A stretch of DNA of 64,000 nucleotides, taken from assembly GCA_001725325.1 (NCBI GenBank), contig MEFY01000002.1:1553559-1617558 (forward strand), in the 5' to 3' direction. The notes beneath the pieces were generated by a model. The model was not told the DNA's origin and searched no databases. It saw only the letters and a list, made by a program, of their open reading frames with translations. Positions 39,846 to 51,179 of this stretch are shown here, piece by piece (position 1 is the first letter of the stretch; each line of letters begins with the position of its first letter). Source of the stretch: Leifsonia sp. SCN 70-46. GTDB taxonomy: Bacteria; Actinomycetota; Actinomycetes; Actinomycetales; Microbacteriaceae. Made by a program: the position numbers and the translations under genes.

Positions 39846-41330
39846 ATGGCATCCACTACCGCGAAGACCTACCACTTCGTCGTGGTGTCCAACCGACTGC
39901 CCGTAGACCGGGCGCCCGACGGCTCGTGGGTGCGCTCGCCGGGCGGCCTCGTGACGGCGCTCGAGCCCGTCATGCGCTCCGCCGATGGGGCGTGGGTGGG
40001 GTGGCCCGGCCAGCCCGACCTCGAGGTCGAGCCGTTCGAGAACGACGGCATCCACATCATCCCCGTGCCGCTGAGCGAGTACGACATCGCGAACTTCTAC
40101 GAGGGCTTCAGCAACGACACCCTGTGGCCGCTGTACCACGACGTCATCGCGCCGCCAGGATTCCACCGCGACTGGTGGGAGAACTACGTGCTCGTCAACC
40201 AGCGCTTCGCGGACGCCGCCGCCGCGGTCGCCGCCGAGAACGCGGTCGTCTGGGTGCAGGACTACCAGCTGCAGCTCGTGCCGAGGATGCTGCGCGAGGC
40301 GCGCCCCGACCTCACCATCGGCTTCTTCAACCACATCCCGTTCCCGCCGTACGGCATCTACTCGCAGCTCCCGTGGCGAGTGCAGATCATCGAGGGCCTG
40401 CTCGGCGCCGACGTCATCGGGTTCCAGCGCGTCGCGGACGCGGGCAACTTCCTGCGCGCCGTGCGCCGCCTCACCAACCACGCCACGAAGAACCCGGCGA
40501 TCGAGGTCGCGACCGACGGCCAGCCGGTGCGCCGCGTGATCGCGCGCGCCTTCCCCATATCCATCGACGCCGCGAGCTTCGAGGAGCTCGCGCGCGAGCC
40601 CCGCATCCAGGAGCGCGCGCGGGAGATCCGCGAGGGCCTCGGCAACCCCAAGACGATCATGCTCGGCGTGGACAGGCTCGACTACACCAAGGGCATCGGC
40701 CACCGGCTCAAGGCCTTCGGCGAGCTGCTCGCCGAGGGGCGCGTCGACGTCGAGGACGTCACGCTCGTGCAGGTCGCCAACCCGAGCCGCGAGCGCGTCG
40801 CCGCCTATATGCAGCTGCGCGACGAGATCGAGCTCACCGTCGGCCGCATCAACGGCGACTTCGGCACGATGAGCCACCAGGCGGTGAGCTACCACCACCA
40901 CGGGTATCCCCGCGACGAGATGGTCGCGCTCTACCTCGCGGCCGACGTGCTGCTCGTCACGGCCCTGCGCGACGGCATGAACCTCGTCGCCAAGGAGTAC
41001 GTCGCGAGCCGCTTCGACGACGACGGCGTGCTCGTGCTGAGCGAGTTCACGGGCGCGTCCGACGAGCTCAAGCGTGCACTGCTCATCAACCCGCACGACA
41101 TCGACGGCATGAAGGATGCGATGGTGCAGGCCATCGAGATGGCTCCCAAGGAGCGGGCGACGAGGATGCGCGCGCTGCGCCGCCGCGTGCTCGAGAACGA
41201 CGTGGCGCGCTGGTCGGGCAACTTCCTGCAGACCCTCGAGCAGGCCCGCCAGGGCCGCTACGACCGCATAGCGCCCATGCACCTGCCCGACGAGCTCGAG
41301 TGGACCGTCGACCGGCGCTGGAGCAACTGA
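39846..41330 (+). CDS. otsA: Trehalose-6-phosphate synthase
   Basis: Transfers glucose from a nucleotide sugar to glucose 6-phosphate. 494-residue GT20 enzyme with the N-terminal [10 protein letters not shown] and [11 protein letters not shown] loop. The active-site segments [11 protein letters not shown] and [14 protein letters not shown] follow, then the donor-site region [19 protein letters not shown], and [17 protein letters not shown] near the C-terminus. ATG 39846 lies after TAACGT (39831-39836) and GGAGAAG. It overlaps otsB by one base (TGATG). Role: osmoprotection and stress. Confidence 0.95.
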   Translation: MASTTAKTYHFVVVSNRLPVDRAPDGSWVRSPGGLVTALEPVMRSADGAWVGWPGQPDLEVEPFENDGIHIIPVPLSEYDIANFYEGFSNDTLWPLYHDVIAPPGFHRDWWENYVLVNQRFADAAAAVAAENAVVWVQDYQLQLVPRMLREARPDLTIGFFNHIPFPPYGIYSQLPWRVQIIEGLLGADVIGFQRVADAGNFLRAVRRLTNHATKNPAIEVATDGQPVRRVIARAFPISIDAASFEELAREPRIQERAREIREGLGNPKTIMLGVDRLDYTKGIGHRLKAFGELLAEGRVDVEDVTLVQVANPSRERVAAYMQLRDEIELTVGRINGDFGTMSHQAVSYHHHGYPRDEMVALYLAADVLLVTALRDGMNLVAKEYVASRFDDDGVLVLSEFTGASDELKRALLINPHDIDGMKDAMVQAIEMAPKERATRMRALRRRVLENDVARWSGNFLQTLEQARQGRYDRIAPMHLPDELEWTVDRRWSN

Positions 41331-42145
41331 TGGTCGACGTCGACACCGCGCCGCCCTGGTCGAAGCTCCCGGAGCCCCTCATCGGCGCCCTGCGCGAGCT
41401 CGCCCGCACGAGGCGCCTGCTCGTCGCCCTCGACTTCGACGGCACCCTCGCTCCCGAGGTCGACGACCCCGAGAAGGCGCGCGCCCTGCCCGAGGCGCAC
41501 ACGGCGGTGCTGCGGCTGCTGAGGATGCCCGGCACGCGCGTCGCCCTCGTCTCGGGCCGCGCGCTGCGCAGCCTCGAGGAGGTGAGCGACCTGCCGGACA
41601 CCGTGCTGCTCGTCGGCTCGCACGGGATCGAGATCCGCCTCGACTCCCCGGAGGACAGCGTCTCGCTCGACACCCAGGAGCTGCGCCAGGTCGACGTGCT
41701 CAACACCGTGCTGGGCGAGGTCGCCGACGCCGTCGACCAGGTGTGGCTCGAGCCGAAGCCCGCGGGCTTCGCGCTGCACACGCGCATGGCCACCGAGCTT
41801 AACAGCCGCATCGCGCACCTCGTGGCGCGCAGCGAGGCGTCCGCAGAGATCGCCGGCCTCACCATCCGCGAGGGCAAGAACGTGCTCGAGTTCTCCGTGC
41901 GGTCGACGACCAAGGGCGAGGCGCTCGAGCACCTGCGCCGCTACACCGGCGCCGACGCCGTCTTCTACGCGGGCGACGACGTGACCGACGAGGACGCGTT
42001 CGCCGCGCTCGGCGCCGACGACTTCGGCCTCAAGAGCGGCGAGGGGCAGACCCTCGCAAACTTCCGCGTGCCGGGGCCCACGCAGGTCGCGCGCGTGCTC
42101 GCCCTCCTCGCGGACCTGCGCGAGGGCGACGTGCACGAGCAGTAG
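41330..42145 (+). CDS. otsB: Trehalose-6-phosphate phosphatase
   Basis: 271-residue HAD phosphatase completing trehalose synthesis. The nucleophile aspartates are in [11 protein letters not shown], motif II is [11 protein letters not shown], and the C-terminal metal site is [13 protein letters not shown]. The cap-domain segment [12 protein letters not shown] is family-typical. The ATG shares an adenine with the otsA stop, so the pair is coupled. After it, 25 bp separate it from ilvD, which has its own -10 element. Confidence 0.95.
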   Translation: MVDVDTAPPWSKLPEPLIGALRELARTRRLLVALDFDGTLAPEVDDPEKARALPEAHTAVLRLLRMPGTRVALVSGRALRSLEEVSDLPDTVLLVGSHGIEIRLDSPEDSVSLDTQELRQVDVLNTVLGEVADAVDQVWLEPKPAGFALHTRMATELNSRIAHLVARSEASAEIAGLTIREGKNVLEFSVRSTTKGEALEHLRRYTGADAVFYAGDDVTDEDAFAALGADDFGLKSGEGQTLANFRVPGPTQVARVLALLADLREGDVHEQ

Positions 42146-42157
42146 GCGTCGGAGTTC

Positions 42158-42163
42158 TACACT
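42158..42163 (+). promoter_or_regulatory. -10 element, leaderless start of ilvD
   Basis: TACACT, 7 nt before the ATG at 42171; no Shine-Dalgarno sequence. Confidence 0.55.
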
Positions 42164-42170
42164 CGTACTC

Positions 42171-43868
42171 ATGCCTGCAACGCCCGATATGAAGCCGCGC
42201 TCCCGCACGGTCACCGACGGAATCGAAGCCATGACCTCGCGCGGGATGCTCCGCGCGGTCGGCATGGGTGACGCGGACTGGGACAAGCCGCAGATCGGCA
42301 TCGCGAGCTCGTGGAACGAGATCACGCCGTGCAACCTCTCCCTCGACCGCCTCGCGCAGGCCGCGAAGGAGGGCGTGCACAGCGGCGGGGGATACCCGCT
42401 GCAGTTCGGCACCGTCTCCGTCTCCGACGGCATCTCGATGGGCCACGAGGGCATGCACTTCTCGCTCGTCTCCCGTGAGGTCATCGCCGACTCGGTCGAG
42501 GTCGTCATGCAGGCCGAGCGCCTCGACGGCTCTGTGCTGCTCGCGGGCTGCGACAAGTCGATCCCCGGCATGCTCATGGCCGCCGCGCGCCTCGACCTCG
42601 CCTCCGTCTTCCTCTACGCGGGCTCCATCGCGCCCGGGTGGGTCAAGCTCTCCGACGGCACGGAGAAGGACATCACGATCATCGACTCGTTCGAGGCCGT
42701 CGGCGCCGTGCGCGCGGGCAAGATGAGCGAAGAGGATGCCAAGCGCATCGAGTGCGCGTTCGCCCCGGGCGAGGGCGCGTGCGGCGGCATGTACACCGCC
42801 AACACGATGGCGAGCGTCGCGGAGGCCCTCGGGCTCTCCCTGCCGGGCAGCGCGAGCCCCGCGGCCGCCGACCGCCGCCGCGACTACTACGCCCACCGCT
42901 CGGGCGAGGCCGTCGTCGGGATGCTCGAGCGCGGGCACACCGTGCGCGACATCCTCACCAAGAAGGCGTTCGAGAACGCGATAGCCGTGGGCATGGCGCT
43001 GGGCGGCTCGACCAACATCGTGCTCCACCTCCTCGCGATCGCGCACGAGGCCGAGGTCGACCTGACGCTCGACGACTTCAACCGCATCGGCGACACGATC
43101 CCGCACATCGGCGACCTCAAGCCGTTCGGCAAGTACGTCATGAACGACGTCGACCGCCGCGGCGGAATCCCCGTGCTCATGAAGGCGCTGCTCGACGCCG
43201 GCCTCCTGCACGGCGACGTGCTCACCGTCACGGGCAAGACCATGGCCGAGAACCTCGCGGAGCTCGACCCCGACGCGCTGGACGGCGAGGTGCTGCGCAC
43301 GCTCGACAACCCCATCCACGCCACGGGCGGCCTCACGATCCTCAAGGGCACGATGGCGCCCGAGGGCGCGGTCGTGAAGACCGCGGGCTTCGACGCGAAG
43401 GTGTTCGAGGGGCCCGCGCGGGTCTTCGAGCGCGAGCGCGCGGCGCTCGACGCGCTCGCCGAGGGGACCATCCAGGCGGGCTCCGTCGTGGTCATCCGCT
43501 ACGAGGGCCCCAAGGGCGGCCCGGGCATGCGCGAGATGCTCGCGATCACGGCCGCCATCAAGGGCGCAGGCCTCGGCAAAGATGTACTACTCTTGACGGA
43601 CGGCAGGTTCTCAGGCGGCACAACCGGACTGTGTATCGGCCATATAGCTCCCGAGGCGGTGGACGCAGGTCCTATCGCCTTCGTGCGCGATGGTGATCTG
43701 ATAAGGGTCGATATCGCAGCTCGCTCGCTCGACCTACTTGTCGAGCCGGCCGAGCTCGAAGCCCGCCGAAACGGCTGGGCTCCCCTTCCTCCGCGCTACA
43801 CCCGCGGCGTCCTCGCGAAGTACTCGAAGCTCGTGCACTCCGCGGCCGTCGGCGCCGTCACCGGCTAG
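42171..43868 (+). CDS. ilvD: Dihydroxy-acid dehydratase
   Basis: Iron-sulfur enzyme of valine and isoleucine synthesis. The cluster/metal cysteines occur in [13 protein letters not shown] (residues about 121-133) and [14 protein letters not shown] (about 202-215). The C-terminal [20 protein letters not shown] is fully conserved. 565 residues, normal. From about codon 469 (43578) to codon 545 many codons end in A or T (gta, cta, ttg, ata, agg, tgt, gca), unlike the rest of this gene and its neighbours. ilvB follows after 23 bp. Confidence 0.96.
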   Translation: MPATPDMKPRSRTVTDGIEAMTSRGMLRAVGMGDADWDKPQIGIASSWNEITPCNLSLDRLAQAAKEGVHSGGGYPLQFGTVSVSDGISMGHEGMHFSLVSREVIADSVEVVMQAERLDGSVLLAGCDKSIPGMLMAAARLDLASVFLYAGSIAPGWVKLSDGTEKDITIIDSFEAVGAVRAGKMSEEDAKRIECAFAPGEGACGGMYTANTMASVAEALGLSLPGSASPAAADRRRDYYAHRSGEAVVGMLERGHTVRDILTKKAFENAIAVGMALGGSTNIVLHLLAIAHEAEVDLTLDDFNRIGDTIPHIGDLKPFGKYVMNDVDRRGGIPVLMKALLDAGLLHGDVLTVTGKTMAENLAELDPDALDGEVLRTLDNPIHATGGLTILKGTMAPEGAVVKTAGFDAKVFEGPARVFERERAALDALAEGTIQAGSVVVIRYEGPKGGPGMREMLAITAAIKGAGLGKDVLLLTDGRFSGGTTGLCIGHIAPEAVDAGPIAFVRDGDLIRVDIAARSLDLLVEPAELEARRNGWAPLPPRYTRGVLAKYSKLVHSAAVGAVTG

Positions 43869-43891
43869 CACCACCACCTTAAGGATCCACT

Positions 43892-45676
43892 ATGTCCACG
43901 GACTCAACCCCGCGGCCGAAGAGTTCCGCCCCCGAGATACTGACCGGGTCGGGCGCCGTCCTGCGCTCGCTCGAGCACCTCGGGATCAAGGACGTCTTCG
44001 GCCTCCCCGGCGGAGCCATCATGCCGTTCTACGACGAGCTCATGGCCTCGACCGCGATCAGGCACATCCTCGTGCGCCACGAGCAGGGCGCCGGCCACGC
44101 GGCCGAGGGCTACGCCTCGTCGACGGGCAAGATCGGCGTCGCCATCGCGACGTCGGGCCCCGGCGCGACAAACCTCGTGACGGCCATCGCCGACGCGTAC
44201 ATGGACTCCGTGCCGCTGCTCGCGATCACGGGCCAGGTGTTCTCGACCTCGATGGGCACCGACGCGTTCCAGGAGATCGACATCGTCGGCATCACGATGC
44301 CGATCACGAAGCACTCGTTCCTCGTCACCAAGCCCGAGGACGTGCCCGCCGCGCTCGCCGCGGCCTTCCAGATCGCGACGACGGGCCGCCCCGGCCCCGT
44401 GCTCGTGGACATCACCAAGGATGCCCAGCAGAAGAGCGCGCCGTTCGTGTGGCCGCCCAAGGTCGACCTGCCCGGCTACCGCCCGGTCGTGAAGGCCCAC
44501 GGCAAGCAGGTAGTCGCCGCGGCGCAGCTTCTCGTCGAGGCCGAGCGCCCCGTGTTCTACGTGGGCGGCGGCGTCATCCGCGCCGAGGCCTCTGAGGAGC
44601 TGCTCGAGCTCGCGGAGCGCGTGGGCGCCCCCGTCGTGACGACGCTCATGGCGCGCGGCGCGTTCCCCGACTCCAACCCGCTGCACCTGGGCATGCCGGG
44701 CATGCACGGGTCGGTTCCCGCGGTGCTCGCGCTGCAGGAGTCCGACCTCATCATCTCGCTGGGCGCGCGCTTCGACGACCGCGTCACGGGCAAGCCGAGC
44801 GAGTTCGCCCCCCACGCGAAGATCGTGCACGTCGACATCGACCCCGCGGAGATCGGCAAGATCCGCGCGGCCGACGTGCCGATCGTGGGCGACGCGAAGG
44901 ACGTCATCGTCGACCTGAGCGCCGCGTTCAAGGACACGGCCAAGGAGTCGAAGCCCGACTACACCCGCTGGTGGGAGCGCCTCGCGACGCTCAAGGCCCA
45001 GTACCCGCTCGGCTACTCGATGCCCGACGACGGGCTGCTGTCGCCGCAGGCGATCATCGAGCGCATCGGCCAGCTCTCCGGCCCCGAGGCGATCTACGCC
45101 GCGGGCGTCGGCCAGCACCAGATGTGGGCGGCGCAGTTCATCAAGTACGAGCGCCCGCACGCGTGGCTCAACTCGGGCGGCGCCGGCACCATGGGCTACG
45201 GGGTCCCCGCGGCCATGGGCGCCAAGGTCGCCAACCCCGACCGCGTGGTGTGGGCGATCGACGGCGACGGCTGCTTCCAGATGACCAACCAGGAGCTCGC
45301 GACCTGCACGATCAACAACATCCCGATCAAGGTCGCGATCATCAACAACTCGTCGCTCGGAATGGTGCGCCAGTGGCAGACCCTCTTCTACGACGGCCGC
45401 CACTCGTTCACCGATCTCAACACGGGCCACGGCACCGCGATGGTCCCCGACTTCGTGAAGCTCGGCGAGGCGTACGGCTGCCTCGCCATCCGCGTCACGA
45501 AGGCCGACGAGGTCGACGCCGCCATCAAGCTCGCGCTCGAGACGAACGACCGCCCGGTCGTCATCGACTTCATCGTGAGCGCCGACGCCATGGTCTGGCC
45601 GATGGTCCCGCAGGGCGTCGGCAACTCGCAGGTGCAGTACGCGAGGGATCACGCCCCCGAGTGGGAAGAGGAGTAA
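43892..45676 (+). CDS. ilvB: Acetolactate synthase large subunit
   Basis: ThDP enzyme making acetolactate and acetohydroxybutyrate. 594 residues; catalytic glutamate in [17 protein letters not shown]-site region in the middle domain, and cofactor motif [14 protein letters not shown]...[13 protein letters not shown]. The N-terminal [13 protein letters not shown] is typical of biosynthetic enzymes. AAGGA lies upstream. It is followed 4 bp later by its regulatory subunit gene, which distinguishes it from the catabolic ThDP enzyme at 13755. Confidence 0.96.
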   Translation: MSTDSTPRPKSSAPEILTGSGAVLRSLEHLGIKDVFGLPGGAIMPFYDELMASTAIRHILVRHEQGAGHAAEGYASSTGKIGVAIATSGPGATNLVTAIADAYMDSVPLLAITGQVFSTSMGTDAFQEIDIVGITMPITKHSFLVTKPEDVPAALAAAFQIATTGRPGPVLVDITKDAQQKSAPFVWPPKVDLPGYRPVVKAHGKQVVAAAQLLVEAERPVFYVGGGVIRAEASEELLELAERVGAPVVTTLMARGAFPDSNPLHLGMPGMHGSVPAVLALQESDLIISLGARFDDRVTGKPSEFAPHAKIVHVDIDPAEIGKIRAADVPIVGDAKDVIVDLSAAFKDTAKESKPDYTRWWERLATLKAQYPLGYSMPDDGLLSPQAIIERIGQLSGPEAIYAAGVGQHQMWAAQFIKYERPHAWLNSGGAGTMGYGVPAAMGAKVANPDRVVWAIDGDGCFQMTNQELATCTINNIPIKVAIINNSSLGMVRQWQTLFYDGRHSFTDLNTGHGTAMVPDFVKLGEAYGCLAIRVTKADEVDAAIKLALETNDRPVVIDFIVSADAMVWPMVPQGVGNSQVQYARDHAPEWEEE

Positions 45677-47245
<1,569 letters not shown>

Positions 47246-47256
47246 TCCCCGGCCAC

Positions 47257-47288
47257 GAACGGCCCCGGTCCTCGGACCGGGGCCGTTC
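47257..47288 (+). terminator. Terminator of the ilvBNC operon
   Basis: Perfect 15-bp stem GAACGGCCCCGGTCC/GGACCGGGGCCGTTC with a 2-nt loop (14 bp and a 4-nt loop in practice), 11 bp after the ilvC stop. No T-run, as is usual in this GC-rich group. Confidence 0.88.
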
Positions 47289-47343
47289 TGCATCCCCCGG
47301 ACTGGGGACAAACCACGGCCACCGCCGCGACGAACAACCTGCC

Positions 47344-48009
47344 ATGAGGAGTCGCCCCGTCATCGCGGCGCTGCGCCTGGTCACCGGGCTCGCGCTGCTC
47401 AGCACCATCGTCATCCAGATCGCCGACCGCGTCGTGCACAACGCGTTCGACCCGTGGGAGTACTTCAGCTACTTCACGATCGAGACGAGCCTCATCAACG
47501 TCGTGATCTTCATCGTCGGCGCGTACATGGCGGCGACGCTCGTCGAGGACACGCGCCTCTACACGGCCGTGCGGATGTCCGCGCTCACGTACGCCGTCGT
47601 GACGGCCGGCGTCTACAACCTGCTCCTGCGCAACGTCCCCTACGCGGGTGCGTACGAGGGGCTGCACTGGCCCAACGAGGTCATCCACGTCGTCATCCCC
47701 GCGGCGATCCTGCTCGACTGGCTGTTCTCGCCCGGCCGGCCCGCGCTGCCGTGGTCGTCGCTGCGCATCGTGCTCGTCTACCCGGTGCTGTGGCTCGCGT
47801 ACACGCTCGGCCGCGGCGCGGCGAGCGGCGGCGAGATCTACCCGTACCCGTTCCTCGACCCCGACACCGCGGGCTGGGGGAGCGTGGTCGCCTACATCCT
47901 CGGCCTGACGGCGTTCCTCGTCGCGATCGGGGCGCTCGCCCTCGAGTACGGAAGGCTCAGAGCGACGCGACCCCGTCGATTCGCTGTCGCGTCCAGATCG
48001 GCACTGTGA
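47344..48009 (+). CDS. Pr6Pr-type membrane protein
   Basis: 221 residues with six predicted helices. Segments ADRVVHNAFDPWEYFSYFTIETSLINVV, GLHWPNEVIHVVIPAAILLDWLF and YPVLWLAYTLGRG...YPYPFLDP match the actinobacterial Pr6Pr/FAR-17a-like family, whose function is unknown. ATG 47344 lacks a ribosome site; upstream in-frame starts would run through the terminator. Its last 53 bp overlap the convergent MoaE-like gene. Confidence 0.75.
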   Translation: MRSRPVIAALRLVTGLALLSTIVIQIADRVVHNAFDPWEYFSYFTIETSLINVVIFIVGAYMAATLVEDTRLYTAVRMSALTYAVVTAGVYNLLLRNVPYAGAYEGLHWPNEVIHVVIPAAILLDWLFSPGRPALPWSSLRIVLVYPVLWLAYTLGRGAASGGEIYPYPFLDPDTAGWGSVVAYILGLTAFLVAIGALALEYGRLRATRPRRFAVASRSAL

Positions 48010-48337
48010 GCTCGATCATGCCGGCCAGGCGCGAGCACGCCGCGAAGGCGTCCGCGCGGTCGGGGGCCGACGCCGTGACGACGAGCGAGAGCGCGCCGAC
48101 GGGCAGCACGCCCGTGCGCTGGGCCGCCGCGACGCGCGCGCCGAGCTCGCGGGAGACGATGAGGCAGCACTCCTCGAGGATGCGCTGCGCCTCCGGGTGG
48201 CCCTCGTAGTCGAGCTCCTCGCGCACGAGGGTGCTGAGGGTCACGACGGCCGTGGCGCCCGCATCCTGCACGAACTCCTCGAGCGGGGTGACGTCGAGCG
48301 GCTCGTCGGTGACGAGTGCAAGCGCGGCCATGGTCAT
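47957..48337 (-). CDS. MoaE-like protein lacking catalytic lysines
   Basis: 126 residues resembling the large subunit of molybdopterin synthase along its length: LDYEGHPEAQRILEECC matches the YE-H helix, then AAAQRTGVLPVGALSLVV, then APDRADAFAAC, and TVPIWTRQR. The two lysines that form the MoaE active site (in the LKxxxPxWKxE region) read E and T here, HR before AF is replaced by DR, and the glycine-rich FGxVR segment is degenerate. Catalysis is therefore doubtful. MTMAAL at 48337 is chosen for its -10 element 8 nt upstream. No other cofactor gene is adjacent. Confidence 0.65.
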   Translation of the reverse strand: MTMAALALVTDEPLDVTPLEEFVQDAGATAVVTLSTLVREELDYEGHPEAQRILEECCLIVSRELGARVAAAQRTGVLPVGALSLVVTASAPDRADAFAACSRLAGMIELTVPIWTRQRIDGVASL

Positions 48338-48345
48338 AGCCTGCC

Positions 48346-48355
48346 ACTCTAGGGT
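48346..48355. promoter_or_regulatory. Back-to-back overlapping -10 elements
   Basis: ACTCTAGGGT reads TAGAGT on the minus strand (8 nt before the MoaE-like start) and TAGGGT on the plus strand (14 nt before the EamA start). The two share a TA step, as at 18752-18761. Confidence 0.5.
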
Positions 48356-48369
48356 GGAATGCTGGGAAT

Positions 48370-49269
48370 GTGTCACTCCGTCATGCACTTTTCGCGCTCA
48401 CCGTCGTGGTGATCTGGGGCGCCAACTTCGTCGTCATCGACTTCGGTCTCGAGGGGGTCCCGCCCCTCGTGTTCCTCGCGCTGCGGTTCATCCTCGTGGC
48501 GATCCCGGCGATCTTCTTCCTCAAGCCGCCCGCGATCGGCTGGCGCAACATCCTGCTCATCGGCGCCTTCCTCAGCCTCGGGCAGTTCTCGCTGCTCTAC
48601 CTCGCCCTCGCGCTCGGCATGCCGCCCGGCCTTGCGTCGCTGCTGCTGCAGACGCAGGTCGTGCTGTCGGTGATCGTGTCGGCGATCCTGCTGCGCGAGC
48701 GCCCGAGCCCCCGGCAGCTCGTCGGCATCGGGGTCGGGATGGCCGGCCTCGCGGTCGTCGTCGTGGGCCACAGCTACGCGGCCCCGTGGCTTCCCGTCGT
48801 CGTGCTGCTGCTCGCGGCGCTCTCGTGGGCGATCGGCAACACGCTCAGCCGTCGCGCCAGGGCCGCCTCCGGCCTCTCGCTCGTCGTGTGGTCGGGCACC
48901 GTCGTGCCGATCCCCGCGCTCGCCCTCGCGATGGTCGTGGACTCGCCCGCCGTCGTCGTCGACTCGCTCGTGCACCTCTCGCCCGTCGCGATCCTCTCGA
49001 CGCTGTACACGGCGGTGTTCGCCTCGCTCATCGGCTACGGCATCTGGAACACCCTGCTCGCGAAGTACCCCACGAGCTCGGTGGTGCCGTTCACGCTCCT
49101 CGTGCCCGTCGTGGGCATCCTCGCCGCCTGGATCGCCGTGGGGGAGCGGCCGACCCTCACCGAGATCGTGGGCGGCGCGATCATGCTCGCGGGGCTCGCC
49201 GTCGCCGTCATCGTGCGGCGCGCCAAGCGGCAGCCCGAGGTGGTGGCCGAGGAGACGCCCTCGGGCTAG
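48370..49269 (+). CDS. EamA-family transporter
   Basis: 299 residues, ten helices in two EamA repeats: WGANFVVIDFGLEGVPPLVFLALRF in the first, and IGYGIWNTLLAKYPTSSVVPFTLLVPVVGILA in the second, which is the YdcZ/PecM-like signature. It is a different paralogue from the gene at 15465. GTG 48370 begins just before the first helix. It overlaps the convergent DUF1275 gene by 4 bp. Likely exports a metabolite such as an amino acid. Confidence 0.85.
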   Translation: MSLRHALFALTVVVIWGANFVVIDFGLEGVPPLVFLALRFILVAIPAIFFLKPPAIGWRNILLIGAFLSLGQFSLLYLALALGMPPGLASLLLQTQVVLSVIVSAILLRERPSPRQLVGIGVGMAGLAVVVVGHSYAAPWLPVVVLLLAALSWAIGNTLSRRARAASGLSLVVWSGTVVPIPALALAMVVDSPAVVVDSLVHLSPVAILSTLYTAVFASLIGYGIWNTLLAKYPTSSVVPFTLLVPVVGILAAWIAVGERPTLTEIVGGAIMLAGLAVAVIVRRAKRQPEVVAEETPSG

Positions 49270-49937
49270 CGCGGTCCCGGGCGGCCGAGGTGCCCGAGGA
49301 GCGCGCACGCGAGCGTGATGAGGGCCGCGAGGCCCATGCCGGCGCCGATGTGCACGTGCAGCAGGAGGGCGCCGACGGCGGCCCCCGCCCCGATGAGTGC
49401 GACGGCGAGCACGCGCCGCGGCCACGGGTGCCCGCCCACGCGCGCCCCGAACACCGAGTCGAACGCGAGCCCCACGATCGTCGACGTCACGACGACCGTC
49501 GTGACGTCCTTCACGCCGATGTGCCGCGCGGCTCCGGCCTGCGCGCCCATGGCGAGGCCGAGCGCCCCCGTGACGACGAGCGCGAGCGCGGGTGCGAGGC
49601 TGATGGCGACCGCTCCCGCGAGCAGGATGGCGCCGACCGCCGCGAAGAGCGCCGTCGAGCGCCCCGACCAGCCGGCCGCGACCGGCCGCAGCACGAACCC
49701 CGACGCCGCCGCCCCCACCATGAACAGCGCGAGGGCCACGACGGGGCCGACGATCGGCAGGCCGTTGGCACCCGTGAGCGCCATGCCGAGGATGACGACG
49801 TTGCCCGTCATGTTCCCCGTGAACACCCGGTCGAGGCCGAGGTAGCCGACGGCGTCGATGACGCCCGTCGAGAAGGTGAGCGCGAGCATGAGCCCGAGGT
49901 GGAGTCGTTCGGGGCTGCGCCGCAGGGTCTCGATCAC
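49266..49937 (-). CDS. DUF1275 (YoaK-like) membrane protein
   Basis: 223 residues with six or seven helices. The family hallmark TGNMTGNVVILG occurs at residues 40-51, after LTFSTGVIDAVGYLGLDRVF, and the second half contains ARHIGVKDVTTVVVTSTIVGLA. Function unknown, possibly transport. GTG 49937 has a -10 element 6 nt upstream inside the end of the MFS gene. Confidence 0.85.
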   Translation of the reverse strand: MIETLRRSPERLHLGLMLALTFSTGVIDAVGYLGLDRVFTGNMTGNVVILGMALTGANGLPIVGPVVALALFMVGAAASGFVLRPVAAGWSGRSTALFAAVGAILLAGAVAISLAPALALVVTGALGLAMGAQAGAARHIGVKDVTTVVVTSTIVGLAFDSVFGARVGGHPWPRRVLAVALIGAGAAVGALLLHVHIGAGMGLAALITLACALLGHLGRPGPR

Positions 49938-49943
49938 GTGTCC

Positions 49944-49949
49944 AGAGTA
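49944..49949 (-). promoter_or_regulatory. -10 element, leaderless start of DUF1275 gene
   Basis: TACTCT on the minus strand, 6 nt before the GTG at 49937. Confidence 0.55.
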
Positions 49950-49950
49950 G

Positions 49951-51138
49951 CTACAGCCGGTCGTGCTCCTGATCCGCGCCCGGCACGAGCGGGATCGCGG
50001 CGAGCGGCGCCGCCGCGGCCACCACGAAGGTGAGCGGGTAGCCGACGAGCCCGATGAGCGCGCCGAAGAGGGGCGCCGCGATCGACGCCGTGAGGAACTG
50101 GCCGGTGTTCTGCGCCCCGAGCGCGCGGCCGGCCCACGCCGTGCCGGCCATCTCGGCCACCGAGGTGAACGCGAGCCCGTTGTCGGCGACCGTCACCGAG
50201 GTCGCGATGACGAAGAGCACGCCGGCCCCTGCGAAGTGCGTCGCGTCGACCGCGGCGAGCAGGAGCATGACGGCCGCCGCCGAGACGGCGACCCAGCGCA
50301 GGGGCCGCACGCGGCTGCCGACCCGGTCGCTCATGACGCCCACCCCGATGCGCCCGACCGCGCCGATGAACTGCGCGACGCCCACGAGGATGCCCGCGGG
50401 CAGCGGCTCCCAACCGAGCTCGGCCACGAGCCACACGAGCCCGAACGTGGAGAGCAGGAACTGGGGGAGCACGAGCAGCGCCGAGACCGCGTGGATGCGC
50501 CACAGGAACGAGCTCGCGCGGTAGGGGTTGGCGGGCGCCGTCGCATCCTGCGCCCTCGCCGCACGCGGCGGGTCGGTGATGACGAGCGCGCACGCGACCG
50601 CGAGCACGGCGGTGAGGGCGAGCGGCACGAGCAGCGCGGCGCCCACCCCCGACGCCGACGCGATGCCCGGGATGGTGACGGCGGCGATCGTGACGCCGAG
50701 CGGCTGCGACATCTGCCGGATGCCCATCGCGAGCCCGCGCCGGTGCTTGGGGAACCACCCCACGACGACGCGCCCGCTCGCGGCGTTGGTGCTCGCGGAC
50801 GCCGCGCCGCCCAGCAGCAGGAAGATCCCCAGCCACACGTACCCGCCCGCGAGCACCGCCCCGAGCGCTGCGAGCGAGGTGAGGGCGAGCCCGCCCGCGA
50901 TGACCCAGCGCTCGCCGATGCGGTCGGCGAGCGCGCCCCACGCGATGAGCGTCGTGACGAGGCCGAGCGTCGGGGCGGCGGCGAGCACGCCCGCCTCCGC
51001 GAGCGAGACGCCGCGCTCGAGGTGCAGCAGCGGGATGAGGAATGCGGGGGCGGAGACGAAGACGGTTCCCGCCACCTGCGCGAGCACGCCCACGGCGAGC
51101 ATCGCCCACGCGCGGGGAGGTGTGGGTTCGAGAGTCAT
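49951..51138 (-). CDS. MFS transporter
   Basis: 395 residues with twelve helices. Motif A-like GALADRIGERWVIAGG occurs after helix 2, and a related copy GVMSDRVGSRVRPLRW at the second half. KHRRGLAMGIRQMSQPLG resembles the nitrate/oxalate-formate type permeases. Substrate unknown. The start MTLEPTPPRAW at 51138 is preferred because the ten residues before it in the longer frame overlap the mtlD promoter region. Divergent from mtlD, 41 bp apart. Confidence 0.85.
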   Translation of the reverse strand: MTLEPTPPRAWAMLAVGVLAQVAGTVFVSAPAFLIPLLHLERGVSLAEAGVLAAAPTLGLVTTLIAWGALADRIGERWVIAGGLALTSLAALGAVLAGGYVWLGIFLLLGGAASASTNAASGRVVVGWFPKHRRGLAMGIRQMSQPLGVTIAAVTIPGIASASGVGAALLVPLALTAVLAVACALVITDPPRAARAQDATAPANPYRASSFLWRIHAVSALLVLPQFLLSTFGLVWLVAELGWEPLPAGILVGVAQFIGAVGRIGVGVMSDRVGSRVRPLRWVAVSAAAVMLLLAAVDATHFAGAGVLFVIATSVTVADNGLAFTSVAEMAGTAWAGRALGAQNTGQFLTASIAAPLFGALIGLVGYPLTFVVAAAAPLAAIPLVPGADQEHDRL

Positions 51139-51167
51139 GGCCCTACGAGTCAACAGCATCCGGCGCA

Positions 51168-51173
51168 TAGGAT
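51168..51173 (+). promoter_or_regulatory. -10 element, leaderless start of mtlD
   Basis: TAGGAT, 6 nt before the ATG at 51180; no Shine-Dalgarno sequence. Confidence 0.6.
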
Positions 51174-51179
51174 CGCTCC

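Noticed and set aside
43869-43891. Attenuator or T-box leader before ilvB
   Set aside because: The gap is only 23 bp and holds just a ribosome-binding site.
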